Origin: DASQHY01 sp035602605
GTDB lineage: Bacteria > Acidobacteriota > Terriglobia > Acidiferrales > UBA7541
Assembly (NCBI GenBank): GCA_035602605.1
Contig: DATNLZ010000037.1
Coordinates: 62,001-126,000, forward strand
Length of the DNA stretch: 64,000 nt
Direction: 5' to 3'
Part shown: piece by piece, positions 6,900 to 16,944 of the stretch
How the letters are laid out: every line of letters starts with the position of its first letter
How positions within the stretch are numbered: position 1 is the first letter of the stretch
Notes under the pieces: model-generated
Told to the model about the DNA's origin: nothing
Seen by the model: only the letters and a program-made list of their open reading frames with translations
The model's database searches: none
Made by a program: the position numbers and the translations under genes

Positions 6900-9821
6900 T
6901 TAATTTCTTGGCGTCCTGCTATCGGTACTGCTGGTAGCGATCAAACGTATTGGACCTAGCAAGCCGCTTGGAATCGGTTGCACTTTATCCATGTCCTGAG
7001 CTTCGAAACGTACGCCGTAGCGCAAATTGAGGAGGTGATAATCGGGCAACGCATGCCCAGCCATGTAATTCATGGCCAGATTGGCCACAACTATACGAAT
7101 TTTATTTTCACCGTCGCGAAGAACCTTTCCTACCTCGAGCGAATATGGCGGTGACCAGACTGAGCCTGCACGAGTATCGTTCACGTAAACGATTGCGGCC
7201 TCTCGTACCGGACCTTCCAGCCATGCTTGCATGCCTGACCTGAGCGGTTGCTGAGGAACAGGCTGTCCTTCCCCGAAATCCAGCCGCACTGTGAGATTTG
7301 TTTGCAGCCAGCTCGAAGGTACGGTAACGTTTTTCTGATACGTGGCGACGCCGGAAAAATACCGCGTGTCGTCACTCTCTGTCCACGAGCGCAAGTTCTG
7401 CATCGTGAGCGTATTGCCGTTTTGGCCGAAAGAGACCTGCCAACCAGTACTGAGATCAATGGGAGACGGTATCCTCGAGAGGCCTTGGTTGCGATTGCGC
7501 GATCGCGCAAGGTTCGGAATACCGTGCGACGTACGGTGCGAGAAGACCAGCACGCGGGCGCCGTAAGGTTCGATGTCAAGCTCGAGCGTAATGCCTTCTT
7601 TAGATCGCCCTAGAACATCCGCAGTGGTGATGCTCGCTGTTACTGGATCCCACCACTCAGGCTGCATATCCTGGATACGAAACGTGGCCCGAACACTGCG
7701 ACGCGTACTTCCAGAGTTCGCTAGAAAGTAGACCTCAGCGCCGTCCAGAGTGCGATGAACGAATCCGATCTCCGGCGCGGCAGGCGAAAGCATCACATCT
7801 GGTTGCACCAGCTTGGCTAACGTACTTCCGAGATCTTTGCTTTCATCCTCCACGAAATGCGAGCGACCAGAGGTATCTTTAAATAAATGCCGGGACAATT
7901 CCTGGATTTGGTGATGTTCCCGCTCGGTTGACAAGAACCCCGGTGCGATACTGGGGAGGTGGCGAGTAGCGATGACCACGCCTCCGCTACTTGAGAATTC
8001 GCTCAATCGTTGGAGAGTATGTAGCGGGATGCGTTCTACGTTGGGGAGAATAACTGCGCTATATTTATTTTTTCCAAGCACAAGTCCATTTTTTTCAACA
8101 TGGGCGAGTTGCTCGATCGCCTGGTCATCCACAAAATCCAGATTAAATCCCGACTCCAGCACCGTGGCAACTACGTCCGCCCCGATTCGCTCACCGAGTG
8201 TTTCAATCAAATTCACTTTCCCAGGCGAGAAGTGGGCCCAAGCATCGTTGTTCGGGAGATAAACCGCGACGTCGTTTGTAGGTTGACCCTGCCGCAGTAG
8301 AAAACTCAACCGTTGCAAGTAGCGCGCAATATCTGGCATCACAATCGACCATGGATTCTTGTCATTGAAGACAGCAGCGGCGTAAAACCGCCAGCCAGGA
8401 TATGCGATTCCCTCAGCGGTATATGGCCAGCCGTGGCCAATCAGCTGGTTGATCCCCTGGAGAAAGTGAAGATGAGCTTCGGCTTTCATATCAAGAGGGG
8501 TGGCGCGAAACGCGGGGGAGTGCAACCAAGTCCACGTCTCGGAAGATGTGACGGAGCGTCCATAGAGGTGGCTGGCGGAGGATGCCCATCGCGAGGCCCG
8601 AAGAAGTTTCCACTGAGAGCCTTCGCCTTCTGGCAGATCAGAAAATGAGTTACTCGACAGGGCAGTGGGAGGGGTGCCATACGCCTGCATGCGAAACAGC
8701 GTTCGATAGCGCCGGGCCCACTCGTGCATGGGGGCGGCGAAGCGCTCGTTGAACAATTCGGTTAGAGTTTTTCCCCAATCCTCGCGTACCGCTTCAGCAT
8801 TCGGTTGTGAGGTTGCTGCGACGAGCGAAGGAAGATGTGGTTTCAGGTCGTAGCCGCGACGCTTGCCGAACTCCAGCAAAAAATCAGGAGTCCAGTCGGA
8901 TAAATACACCTCTAAGCTATCGCAAAAAACTGCGTATGGAGGGTGCTGTCCGAATGCTAGCATCAAGCGGTCGCCAACATTTTTTTGATAATTCTCCGTG
9001 GCTGTCCGGTCGAGATGATTGAGAACGAAGCCCTCGGCTCCGACGGCAGGACGTTTGACCATCATTCCTGTTCTGCTGGAAATAAAAAAGAGAAGTTCAC
9101 TAGATTTGTGAAGGCCTGCCGGAAGCCAGACGGCTCCGTCATTAATATTTGTAATTTCTTGCAGTTTTTCAGTTGCTGCGGATTGGCCTTCGGCCTGCCT
9201 TAGAAAGACAGCGATGAGTTTCTCGCCAGTGGAGATGTCCGGCACCGCCACGCGCTGGGAACCTTCCGGCACCAGAACCCGCACGTAGCGCAGCCTTCCG
9301 GCCGCGTCGCTAATGGGTACCTGCGGCCCGCCGTACGGCCAGCCGCTACCCAGCGTCAAATCCATTCGTAAGCCAAGCTGCCGAGCTTTTTCGGAGACGA
9401 ATCGAAGCGCATCGATGAACTCATCAGAGAGAAAAGGGATGTTCTTGATGCCAGTGGTCGCATCATCGAGTTCTAGGGGATAAACAAACTGTACCTCAAA
9501 GCCTCCAATGCCCGCATCTTTCATGGCCCGCATTTCACGCTCGAGTTCCCGCTTGCTTACCGATGGGCCAAACCACCACCAGCGCATCATGATCTTGCTG
9601 TCGTCGGGCGGATTGGTGAAGCCTTTTTCAAGAGCGGTCATGTCTAATGGTTCGGAGAAACGTGACGGATGCGCAGCTGATGAGGTCGAAGTATTGCTCT
9701 TGTGAGCGCCGCCAGATTTTTGTTCAGGCATTGGCTGGCTGGTGGACAGTGGCGGAATCAGCAAAATCATGGTCGACAAAGCGAGAATGGGAATTAATCG
9801 GCTGACATACTTCATGGACAT
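6900..9821 (-). CDS. GH106-type alpha-L-rhamnosidase
   Basis: 973 residues with a Sec signal peptide (MKYVSRLIPILALSTMILLIPP). The mature N-terminus has the family-typical stretch PPDDSKIMMRWWWFGP followed by DAGIGGFEVQFVYPLELDD, which places it in glycoside hydrolase family 106. These inverting rhamnosidases remove terminal L-rhamnose from rhamnogalacturonans. The length is as expected for the family, including the C-terminal beta-sandwich that ends in a galactose-binding-like fold. ATG 9821 is favoured over ATG 9815 because AGGTG lies 8 bases upstream. It is the last gene of a minus-strand unit after the TonB receptor and PL22 lyase, consistent with secreted or periplasmic trimming of pectin side chains. 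Confidence 0.85.
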   Translation of the reverse strand: MSMKYVSRLIPILALSTMILLIPPLSTSQPMPEQKSGGAHKSNTSTSSAAHPSRFSEPLDMTALEKGFTNPPDDSKIMMRWWWFGPSVSKRELEREMRAMKDAGIGGFEVQFVYPLELDDATTGIKNIPFLSDEFIDALRFVSEKARQLGLRMDLTLGSGWPYGGPQVPISDAAGRLRYVRVLVPEGSQRVAVPDISTGEKLIAVFLRQAEGQSAATEKLQEITNINDGAVWLPAGLHKSSELLFFISSRTGMMVKRPAVGAEGFVLNHLDRTATENYQKNVGDRLMLAFGQHPPYAVFCDSLEVYLSDWTPDFLLEFGKRRGYDLKPHLPSLVAATSQPNAEAVREDWGKTLTELFNERFAAPMHEWARRYRTLFRMQAYGTPPTALSSNSFSDLPEGEGSQWKLLRASRWASSASHLYGRSVTSSETWTWLHSPAFRATPLDMKAEAHLHFLQGINQLIGHGWPYTAEGIAYPGWRFYAAAVFNDKNPWSIVMPDIARYLQRLSFLLRQGQPTNDVAVYLPNNDAWAHFSPGKVNLIETLGERIGADVVATVLESGFNLDFVDDQAIEQLAHVEKNGLVLGKNKYSAVILPNVERIPLHTLQRLSEFSSSGGVVIATRHLPSIAPGFLSTEREHHQIQELSRHLFKDTSGRSHFVEDESKDLGSTLAKLVQPDVMLSPAAPEIGFVHRTLDGAEVYFLANSGSTRRSVRATFRIQDMQPEWWDPVTASITTADVLGRSKEGITLELDIEPYGARVLVFSHRTSHGIPNLARSRNRNQGLSRIPSPIDLSTGWQVSFGQNGNTLTMQNLRSWTESDDTRYFSGVATYQKNVTVPSSWLQTNLTVRLDFGEGQPVPQQPLRSGMQAWLEGPVREAAIVYVNDTRAGSVWSPPYSLEVGKVLRDGENKIRIVVANLAMNYMAGHALPDYHLLNLRYGVRFEAQDMDKVQPIPSGLLGPIRLIATSSTDSRTPRN

Positions 9822-9868
9822 TCGATGTTCACCTTTGGCTGGAATCCGTTGGTGGGCATGGTTACCGC

Positions 9869-11155
9869 CTAGCGGCTCTTCTGTACTTCGACGGCATAAA
9901 CGTGCGTGGGGCCGTACATGTTAGAACGAAAAACGATCCACTTCATATCTGGGGTGAAAGTAACGTTGGGCTCAAGCCTGTAATTATGGTTTGCTAGGTT
10001 AACAAGCTTCTCAGCCTGCAAAGCGCCGTCGACTGGTCGAAACAGATAAATCCATTGACCGTTTCCCGGAGCCGCTACGCTGGTCGGACCTCCGCCATCG
10101 CCTGCAAAGACCTTGCCATCGGGTGAAGCATTAAAATGCACCGACCACTTTTCGCGATCGACCTTGTAGCGGATTTTGTCACCTGTAGAGAGGTTCACGC
10201 TGGCGAGCCAAAACTCTTTCGCTTTGGGTGTTTGCAGATCGAACCAAATCATTTTCCCGTCGGCGCTGAAGAACTCGTGGCCGGCAATTTCCATTTCCAT
10301 GGTTCTCGCGTGCATTTTCTTCAAACCAGTACCATCGGTATGAATGGTCCAGATGCGGTCAACCTTGTGCCAGGGGCCTTCGTGACAAAACATAATCAGA
10401 GTGGGGTCGCTGGGCGAGAACTGGACGTGATTTAGCCACTCGGTGCTGTGATTAAACAGTTTCACCTCGCCCGTCTTGATGTTGATGGTATACAGCGCCA
10501 TTGGCAGGTGGGCTGCCATGCGGCGTTCCATCATTTGACCTTTGTTGGGCGGGTTATCAAAGGGTTCTCGCTGGGGTGTGGCCGGTGTGGGCGGCGGGCT
10601 AGTCTGCGGTTTTTCGACGTAACTTCCAGCGAGCAGCGTTTCCTCGGCGTTGACGGTGAGACCTGATCCAGAACGCAACTCCGGCTTTGCGACGATGAGT
10701 CGAGTGGCGCGAGTGTCGATGTGTGTCGCGTATACCCCGTCCTCCTTCATGTAGAAAACTTGCCGGCTTTTTCTGCCAACTACAACGTGATGGACATTCC
10801 CTTCGACGAGCTGCTCAATTGTTCGCGTGTTAAGATCGATCACCACAAGACCTTTTGGAGTCGCGAAGACCATCTTGTCGCCGCTCGCGGTATACCCATT
10901 CTGATGAAAGTAGAGGCTCGCGCTGCCGGGATCACGTGAAAGCCGAATGATGCGGTGTCCGGTTGATGGGTCGACCCAATCTGTTGGTGCCTCTTGAGCT
11001 GTTAAAGCGCTCGTCGATATGCAGACGAACAGCAATACCATCCACTTTGGCACAGTTGGGCCTCCAATGATGTTGCGCGGCGCAGCAGAAGCGCATGTTT
11101 CCTGTTCAGACTTCTCCATCAGGACGAAATCACGATAAAACTTGGTCACGCGCAT
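9869..11155 (-). CDS. PL22-type oligogalacturonate lyase family protein
   Basis: 428 residues. It is a beta-propeller of the oligogalacturonate lyase family, which cleaves short unsaturated galacturonides into 5-keto-4-deoxyuronate. The diagnostic segment NHVQFSPSDPTLIMFCHEGP followed by WHKVDRIW is present, together with the GHEFFSADGKMIWFD and NHNYRLEPNVTFTPDM segments that carry likely metal-binding histidines. The ATG at 11155 shares its A with the stop codon of the upstream receptor (TGATG), pointing to translational coupling. A hydrophobic stretch near residues 38-53 would be a signal peptide if translation began at Met13 or Met39. Classical family members are cytoplasmic, so export here would be unusual. 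The start is therefore uncertain. Confidence 0.78.
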   Translation of the reverse strand: MRVTKFYRDFVLMEKSEQETCASAAPRNIIGGPTVPKWMVLLFVCISTSALTAQEAPTDWVDPSTGHRIIRLSRDPGSASLYFHQNGYTASGDKMVFATPKGLVVIDLNTRTIEQLVEGNVHHVVVGRKSRQVFYMKEDGVYATHIDTRATRLIVAKPELRSGSGLTVNAEETLLAGSYVEKPQTSPPPTPATPQREPFDNPPNKGQMMERRMAAHLPMALYTINIKTGEVKLFNHSTEWLNHVQFSPSDPTLIMFCHEGPWHKVDRIWTIHTDGTGLKKMHARTMEMEIAGHEFFSADGKMIWFDLQTPKAKEFWLASVNLSTGDKIRYKVDREKWSVHFNASPDGKVFAGDGGGPTSVAAPGNGQWIYLFRPVDGALQAEKLVNLANHNYRLEPNVTFTPDMKWIVFRSNMYGPTHVYAVEVQKSR

Positions 11156-14100
11156 CAGAAGAAAAGTCTGAGCCCGAATTGAAGATACCGCGCACTCTGC
11201 GGGGGAGCGTAAAATCGTCCCGAGCCGGTTCCAAGGTCCTGCCGAACGCGGTAGAGCTTATAACCGCTCAGTGTCCTGATGTCGAAAGAATTCGCATTCA
11301 TGAAGGTAATACCCTGCGGCAGGGCAACCGTGAAGAAATCGGCGGGTAGCCGGCCAAGGGCTCCGGGATTCGAGCCGGGAGGGGGAGGAATTCTTTGGCT
11401 GTTTATCATGGTATTGATCTGATCACGTAGTGCAACACCTGGGTCACCGGGTTTAGGCTTCGCAGGGATGACCGGTTGGCCGTTCGCTGCCGCCCAGTTA
11501 TTGTAGTCACTGGTGTTCAAGGAGCCCGTGTTCAGGCCACCCCCACCCCCTCCAAAAATGTCTGTACCAGCAAAGTTGTTTGGAACAACGCGAAAGATCG
11601 GATGATTGAGCGCGTTGAGCGCATCAACGCGCAACTGAATACGCACCCTTTCGGTCACTTGGAAGTTTTTTTGCACCGAGAGGTCCAGAGTCTGCTGCCA
11701 AGGACCGCGCGCTGCGTCGAATGTGCGCGGGGCATTGCCCAATTGTCCTATCGGCGCCTCCATGAAAGCAGACGGGTTGATATACGGTTCGCATAAACTG
11801 CCGATGGGGCACTTGGGATCAAATGCAGGATTGATGATCGGCACACCAGGGTTAACATTGGGCCGGATGTCGTGTGTGACCGTTGTTCCTCGATCATTGG
11901 CAAAAGCCTGTGTTACTACTGCTGGGAATCCACTGTAAAAACGTTCGACGCCCGATATCGTCCACCCCCCAATCACCAGATCGGCAGGCTTCCATGTATC
12001 GGCGAAGAATCTACGCCCATGGCCAAAGGGCAAATCGTAGACGCCTACGAAGTTGAGGGCATGCTTCACGTCGTATGTCGAGACAGCACGATCACCGCGC
12101 GGCGTTCCGCCAAAAGTAATCTGCCCGCCCGGCAGATTACTACTAGTCAGAAGATTCTTGTCCGGAGATCCGTTCGATGCGTCGTCAATCGATTTGCCGT
12201 AGGTATAGTTTGTACTCCAGGTCATGCCACGGGTCTGCCGATGCACCACGCTTACATAACCCGCGTGACGTATGCTGTCGGCCGAGGCATTGTCGAATAA
12301 AAATACGTTTGAAAACCCCGGAAAAGGAGAATACAAAGTTCCGATCGGAACCTGCAACACGCCATTACCACTGCAGCGACTTCCGGCTACGGTGGGAATT
12401 GCGCCAGGGACGCACCGGCCTAGCGGGTCGGGCATCTTGGTGTTAAATGCTTGCAACCCATTGGCCTCCAAGTACGCCACCCAATTAGGATCGAACTGAT
12501 TCATATTTATGGGGGGCAAGAACAGGTGAGTGCCCTTGGCGCCTACATAGGCCACTTCGACGACGGTATTGGCGCCCAACTCCCGCGAAATCGAGAAATT
12601 CCAATTCTGAACATAAGGGGTCTTGGTATTCGAGGAAAGGATAGACGCCGGAATATTAATGCTGTTGAAGAATTGTAGTCCGTCCGTTGCATTCGTCACC
12701 CCTACGGCCTGCTGGGGTGTCTGCGGTACCAGGTTTGGTGGATTTGTGGACAGGCGCATCGCGTACGTACTGTCGACGGCGTTCAAGCTTCCGGGACCAC
12801 CGAAATTGGGATTTGGCTGGCGGTTCTGACCGGTCAGTGGAACGTGAGATAGGCCATAGCCTCCGCGAACCACGAACTTGTTCAGACCGAACAGGTGAGG
12901 TGTATACGCGAACCCGAAGCGGGGCTCGAAGTCAGCCCAGTTGATGGGGGTCTGATACCGCGAATTTCCCGCTATTCCACTATAGCCAAACCCAGGCGTT
13001 GGCACAGAACTTATCGCGGTTGGCAAGGTCAGGCCATTGACTGTCTTCAGCGTTGTCGGGTTCCCCTTAGAATCGAGGATCGGAAAGATCTGAACTCTGT
13101 CGGGCAGATAATAGCCTTGAAGATCGTGGGCTTCTGTACGAGGACCCTGGAGCGAATAGCGCAAGCCAAGATTCAGCGTCAGGTTCGGTCGCACTTTCCA
13201 ATCGTTCTGCACAAAGGTCGCTGCGCCCTGGTACTGATAGCTATAGGGGACAAGTGAAGTGGCCAGCAGGTTGTCATTGATCGCGCCCTCCAGGAAACTA
13301 GCAAAGACGATTCCGCCTTCGCCGCTGGACCCGCCGTTGCTCGTAGTTTGAAAGTAACGAAAGCCATACCGACCGCCCGACGCGAAGTTGTACTGGAGGG
13401 TGTTAAGACCCTTGCGGCTCAGCTCGAGCCCGATCGTCCACGTCATGTTGCCGTGAGTGATAAAGAGATTGTCTACCAGTTGGTATTGCGTCTCGCTATT
13501 GTCGTTAATCTGGGAACTGCCCGCCCCTATATCCCCGCCGTTCGTGCGGCGATTGGCGGCCCCGCCAAAGGTAAAAAGAGGCAAACCGCCCTTGGTCAAG
13601 GTCGGAAGGCCCAGTTCAGTACTGAGGTTTCTTCCGGACGCGATATCGAACTCCGGCGAGAACGTTCCGCTAAACCGTCCATAGGTGTAATTGAAGCGCA
13701 CGTCGTTATACATTGTCGGCGAAAAGATCTGGGTATCAGACACGGTGTATTGGTGCGAAACGCCGTACGTTGCCTCAGTTTGGCGGATGGCCCCATTTCC
13801 ACCGCGAACTCCGATCACTGGAACGTCGGTGTAACGGAAGAACGCTCGATTTTTGTCGGTGAAAACCTGGTCCAGACGCAGGAGGTAGCGCTTTTGATCG
13901 TTCTTGAGCGTACCCATGGTGACAAAGTTCGCGAGATCGCCATTGCCATTGATGAAGTAGGGTCCGGCTTTGGGCATGAGTTGCAAAATCTTTTGAGCTA
14001 CCGGATCGACGAAAGCCGCCGGGAGAATGTTACCTGCGAAGGGGCAATACGTAGTGAACCCAGCACCACAGCCGTTTGGATTCGACCCCAATGGAATGCC

Positions 14101-15285
14101 CTGCAGCTGCTGCTTCCCGTTGACCGAGACTAGAGTAAATACTTGATAGATAGTGCTGGTCTGAGGACTAGGAGGTAACAGCGTGCGTCCGGGCGGTAGC
14201 GTGCTCTGAAAGCGGTTGACGATATCGGTTGGTGCCCATCCATTCACCACGTTGGTAAGACTACTGAAGTCGCCGTTGCGCATCGCATCTGTGGGAAGCA
14301 GGGTATCGCCTTGCGAGGCGTCTGACTGGTATCGCGGCTCAAACGCCCAGAAGAAAAAAGTCCGATTGTGACCATTATAGAGTTTGGGAATCACTACCGG
14401 GCCGCCAAGGGTAAACGACATCTGCGTATAGCGCAGATTTGACTTAGGCCGATTGGTGGTCGCGTTCGACCATGGAGCTGCATTCGTGGCCGGGTTGCGG
14501 TGATAGACCGTTGCCGCGCCATGGTACTGGTTGGTCCCCGACTTGGTGGTGACGTTAATCACGCCGCCCCCGGTGTGGCCAAATGCCGCCGAATACGAAG
14601 ACGTTTGCACCGTCAATTCCTGTACGGTTTCTGGAGAAAAGGCCACGACTTCACGTGCGATGCCCACGCCTGTGTTGCTAACTCCATCTGCGATCATGTA
14701 GGTGCTGCCGGGGCGACCGCCATTAGCGCTCAGATTGAATCCCGGAACCGGTGTTTCTCCACCGATCACTGGATCTTCCGAGCCCACATCGCCGGTAACA
14801 TTGGGAGTGACTACAGCTAAGTCCAGCACGCTGCGGTTGAGCAGCGGCACGTCGGTCAGCATGCGTTCCGAGATTGTCTGGCCGAGCGTCGCGTTTTCAG
14901 CGTTGACCAGAGGGGCTTGGCCGCTCACTTGAACCTCGGTAGCGACATTCCCCGGCTCGAGCACTAAGTTTACTGTTTCGACGCTCGCCGTATCGACCTT
15001 CACCTTCTCGACGATAGCCCTCCTGAATCCCGGCACTTCCACTTCAACCTTGTAGGTAACGGGATCGAGATTCTGAACACTATAGGTTCCTTGCCTGGAA
15101 GTTGCGGCGTGATAGGTCTCGTTGGTGCCGACGTTTGTAATTGTGACGATTGCTCCAACAATGACGCCGCCAGTCTTATCGGTGACTGAACCGCTGATTC
15201 CACCGCGGTTGGTCTGCGCCACGGCACTGAATGCAAACGCAAGGCCAATAAAAAGGGCCATGCAAGAGCGGATTAGTTTTTTCAT
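11155..15285 (-). CDS. Oar-like TonB-dependent outer-membrane receptor
   Basis: 1376 residues from ATG 15285, chosen because it begins a good signal peptide (MKKLIRSCMALFIGLAFAFS) and follows GAGGGA. The mature protein begins with a carboxypeptidase-regulatory-like beta domain (GGISGSVTDKTGGVIVGAIV, about residues 26-110). A TonB plug (VQVSGQAPLV to GGVINVTTKSGTNQYHG) and a long beta-barrel ending in Phe-Phe follow. This architecture is characteristic of Acidobacteriota and usually occurs without SusD. The position directly upstream of a pectin lyase and a rhamnosidase suggests transport of pectin oligosaccharides. A sigma-70 promoter and an overlapping LacI-type operator lie about 100-140 bases upstream. 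Confidence 0.88.
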   Translation of the reverse strand: MKKLIRSCMALFIGLAFAFSAVAQTNRGGISGSVTDKTGGVIVGAIVTITNVGTNETYHAATSRQGTYSVQNLDPVTYKVEVEVPGFRRAIVEKVKVDTASVETVNLVLEPGNVATEVQVSGQAPLVNAENATLGQTISERMLTDVPLLNRSVLDLAVVTPNVTGDVGSEDPVIGGETPVPGFNLSANGGRPGSTYMIADGVSNTGVGIAREVVAFSPETVQELTVQTSSYSAAFGHTGGGVINVTTKSGTNQYHGAATVYHRNPATNAAPWSNATTNRPKSNLRYTQMSFTLGGPVVIPKLYNGHNRTFFFWAFEPRYQSDASQGDTLLPTDAMRNGDFSSLTNVVNGWAPTDIVNRFQSTLPPGRTLLPPSPQTSTIYQVFTLVSVNGKQQLQGIPLGSNPNGCGAGFTTYCPFAGNILPAAFVDPVAQKILQLMPKAGPYFINGNGDLANFVTMGTLKNDQKRYLLRLDQVFTDKNRAFFRYTDVPVIGVRGGNGAIRQTEATYGVSHQYTVSDTQIFSPTMYNDVRFNYTYGRFSGTFSPEFDIASGRNLSTELGLPTLTKGGLPLFTFGGAANRRTNGGDIGAGSSQINDNSETQYQLVDNLFITHGNMTWTIGLELSRKGLNTLQYNFASGGRYGFRYFQTTSNGGSSGEGGIVFASFLEGAINDNLLATSLVPYSYQYQGAATFVQNDWKVRPNLTLNLGLRYSLQGPRTEAHDLQGYYLPDRVQIFPILDSKGNPTTLKTVNGLTLPTAISSVPTPGFGYSGIAGNSRYQTPINWADFEPRFGFAYTPHLFGLNKFVVRGGYGLSHVPLTGQNRQPNPNFGGPGSLNAVDSTYAMRLSTNPPNLVPQTPQQAVGVTNATDGLQFFNSINIPASILSSNTKTPYVQNWNFSISRELGANTVVEVAYVGAKGTHLFLPPINMNQFDPNWVAYLEANGLQAFNTKMPDPLGRCVPGAIPTVAGSRCSGNGVLQVPIGTLYSPFPGFSNVFLFDNASADSIRHAGYVSVVHRQTRGMTWSTNYTYGKSIDDASNGSPDKNLLTSSNLPGGQITFGGTPRGDRAVSTYDVKHALNFVGVYDLPFGHGRRFFADTWKPADLVIGGWTISGVERFYSGFPAVVTQAFANDRGTTVTHDIRPNVNPGVPIINPAFDPKCPIGSLCEPYINPSAFMEAPIGQLGNAPRTFDAARGPWQQTLDLSVQKNFQVTERVRIQLRVDALNALNHPIFRVVPNNFAGTDIFGGGGGGLNTGSLNTSDYNNWAAANGQPVIPAKPKPGDPGVALRDQINTMINSQRIPPPPGSNPGALGRLPADFFTVALPQGITFMNANSFDIRTLSGYKLYRVRQDLGTGSGRFYAPPQSARYLQFGLRLFF

Positions 15286-15381
15286 ACGAGTCCCTCGAAA
15301 GGAGGATGGCTTCCGGCTTTTGCGGACGAGAACACTGCCGTGGACCGGTTGCGTCAGCTGATACGAAAATCTACTTGCGAA

Positions 15382-15411
15382 AATGTACTGCCGGTGGGCA
15401 AGCAATGTCAA
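15382..15411 (-). promoter_or_regulatory. Sigma-70 promoter of the TonB receptor / PL22 / GH106 unit
   Basis: On the minus strand TTGACA (15411-15406) is followed after 18 bases by TACATT (15387-15382). The -35 element is a perfect match. The distance to the receptor start is about 97 bases, giving a moderate leader. The upstream edge overlaps the operator-like site at 15409-15426. Confidence 0.55.
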
Positions 15412-15426
15412 GTAATCGGTTTCTCA
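15409..15426. promoter_or_regulatory. LacI-type operator-like site A
   Basis: CAAGTAATCGGTTTCTCA keeps the full right arm GTTTCTCA and a central CG, with 4 of 8 bases of the symmetric left arm. It overlaps the -35 region of the receptor promoter by three bases, a position suited to repression. It shares its right arm with sites at 16840, 27635 and 27735. Confidence 0.5.
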
Positions 15427-15661
15427 CAATCTAACAAAAACAGAATATCTCATAGGACTCGCGCAAAGCCCGTTGCGCGCAAACTCGGGGAGTCGTTACA
15501 GAGGTGTTTCGTTTCGCTTGGAAAAAAGAGGTTTCAGCGATACTCTTCCAGTAAATCACAATCGATTTTATGTTCACGAGCTTGATAACCGTAACCGCGC
15601 TTTCAGACTGGAGCGAGGCATTGAGACCTGGTACCCACCATAAGAAATCGGTCGTGTGGCG

Positions 15662-16717
15662 ATGAATATCCGTGAGATTGCCAGCCGCGCCAAGGTTTCG
15701 GTAGCAACTGTTTCCCGAATTATCAACCGCGTTCCCACGGTTGATCCGGTGCTCTCGAAGCGGGTCAGACGCGTTATCCATGAAGCCGGCTATCATCCCA
15801 ATCCTCATGCTCGTGCACTGGCTTCGGGCCGCACGCGAACGGTTGGACTGATTGTTTCTGAAATTCGAGGAGGCAATCCATTTGTCACAGAACTCATCCA
15901 GCACTTCGAAGAATGCGCCTCGCGGAACGGCTACGGCATGCTGGTGAGCTTTGCGACTCAGAGTTTTGATTCGCAACGAATTGCGGAGAGCCTCCGCCGC
16001 GTGCGCGAGCACCGCGTGGACGCTGTCGCCATCATGACGTTCGGTATGGAAGAATTGCTTTTGGATCGTTTGGAAGTGAAAAATACGCCGCTGGTTTTTG
16101 TAGATGTGGGCCCTGCTGTCCCGCGAGTAAGCAATATTAGCATTGATTATATGACTGGAATCCGCCAAGCGGTCCAGCACCTGGTTGCATTGGGTCATCG
16201 CAAAATCGCTTATCTTACCGGCGAGCTTCGTCTCAGCACGCTGCGCGAGAGACGCAATGCGTTCGTCAAGTGCATCACCGAGCTTGGTCTACGACAGGAT
16301 TCCAAGCTGATTATCGAGGAAGAACACAGTATGCAAGGTGGGAAAAGAGCGATTGCCGGTCTGCTTCGCACCGAGAAGCGCGTATCCGCCGTGATGTGCT
16401 GCAATGACGCCGCAGCAATTGGCGCGATTCACCAAATTGTAGAATCAGGGCTTCGAGTCCCTGAAGACATCTCCGTGGTGGGTTTTGATGACATCCCGTT
16501 GGCACAATTCACGACACCTCCGCTCACCACAGTGCGTTTGTCCCAAGAAGAATTAGCACGCTTGGCCTTTAATGCGTTGCTTGCCGATTTGGAGCGCAAG
16601 AAACCAATTGAAAACGGCGTCAGGTATCCGTTACAGACGCAGCTCATCATTCGAAATTCTACGGCGCTTGTTTCGCGAGGGCGATCGCATCGTAACGGCA
16701 TGAGGAACGGTGCCTAG
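15662..16717 (+). CDS. LacI-family transcriptional regulator (probable rhamnose/pectin regulator)
   Basis: 351 residues from ATG 15662 (GTG 15656 in the same frame is an alternative). The N-terminal helix-turn-helix is typical LacI (IREIASRAKVSVATVSRIIN) and is followed by the hinge helix region and a periplasmic-binding-like sensor domain with the family motif VSVVGFDDIPLAQFTTPPLT. It binds DNA as a dimer and responds to a sugar or sugar phosphate. It sits between the pectin lyase/receptor unit and the rhamnose catabolic genes. Four operator-like palindromes in the surrounding intergenic regions make it the likely regulator of the locus. The effector (rhamnose, rhamnulose or a phosphate) is not visible from sequence. 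Confidence 0.88.
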   Translation: MNIREIASRAKVSVATVSRIINRVPTVDPVLSKRVRRVIHEAGYHPNPHARALASGRTRTVGLIVSEIRGGNPFVTELIQHFEECASRNGYGMLVSFATQSFDSQRIAESLRRVREHRVDAVAIMTFGMEELLLDRLEVKNTPLVFVDVGPAVPRVSNISIDYMTGIRQAVQHLVALGHRKIAYLTGELRLSTLRERRNAFVKCITELGLRQDSKLIIEEEHSMQGGKRAIAGLLRTEKRVSAVMCCNDAAAIGAIHQIVESGLRVPEDISVVGFDDIPLAQFTTPPLTTVRLSQEELARLAFNALLADLERKKPIENGVRYPLQTQLIIRNSTALVSRGRSHRNGMRNGA

Positions 16718-16839
16718 TCCGCAAGGCAGAAAATAGCGCTGCTGCTCGATTCCCTGCGTCGCTGCGAATGCATTATAGGATTGTCCGGTAGGTCCGAGCG
16801 GATCACGAATAGATAATGATTGTGAGCGATGGCTTTTGA

Positions 16840-16857
16840 TGAGAAACTGGTTTCTCA
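16840..16857. promoter_or_regulatory. LacI-type operator, perfect palindrome (site B)
   Basis: TGAGAAACTGGTTTCTCA consists of two perfectly complementary 8-base arms around a central TG, 88 bases before the rhaI start codon. Odd- or even-centred palindromes of this size are typical LacI-family operators. It is the best copy of the four and lies directly downstream of the LacI-family gene. Confidence 0.65.
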
Positions 16858-16944
16858 AAAGGATGATCCATAGCCTGTTACGGGATACTGTACCGGCCCG
16901 AAGGGCAATGCATTCGTTGGGGCGCAAAAGGTGATGTGCAAACA

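Larger units (their letters stand above)
15286..15655. other. Divergent regulatory region between TonB receptor and LacI regulator
   Basis: This 370-base stretch without a gene separates the minus-strand receptor operon from the plus-strand regulator. It holds the receptor promoter (15382-15411) and operator-like site (15409-15426). I see no convincing promoter for the regulator and no coding signal. Confidence 0.6.

Noticed and set aside
13348..14133. 261-codon plus-strand frame inside the first TonB receptor
   Set aside because: It is entirely antisense to a well-supported receptor gene and has a protein composition typical of an antisense shadow.
15431..16198. 255-codon minus-strand frame overlapping the LacI regulator
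   Set aside because: It is antisense to a clear helix-turn-helix gene and has no signal or motif.
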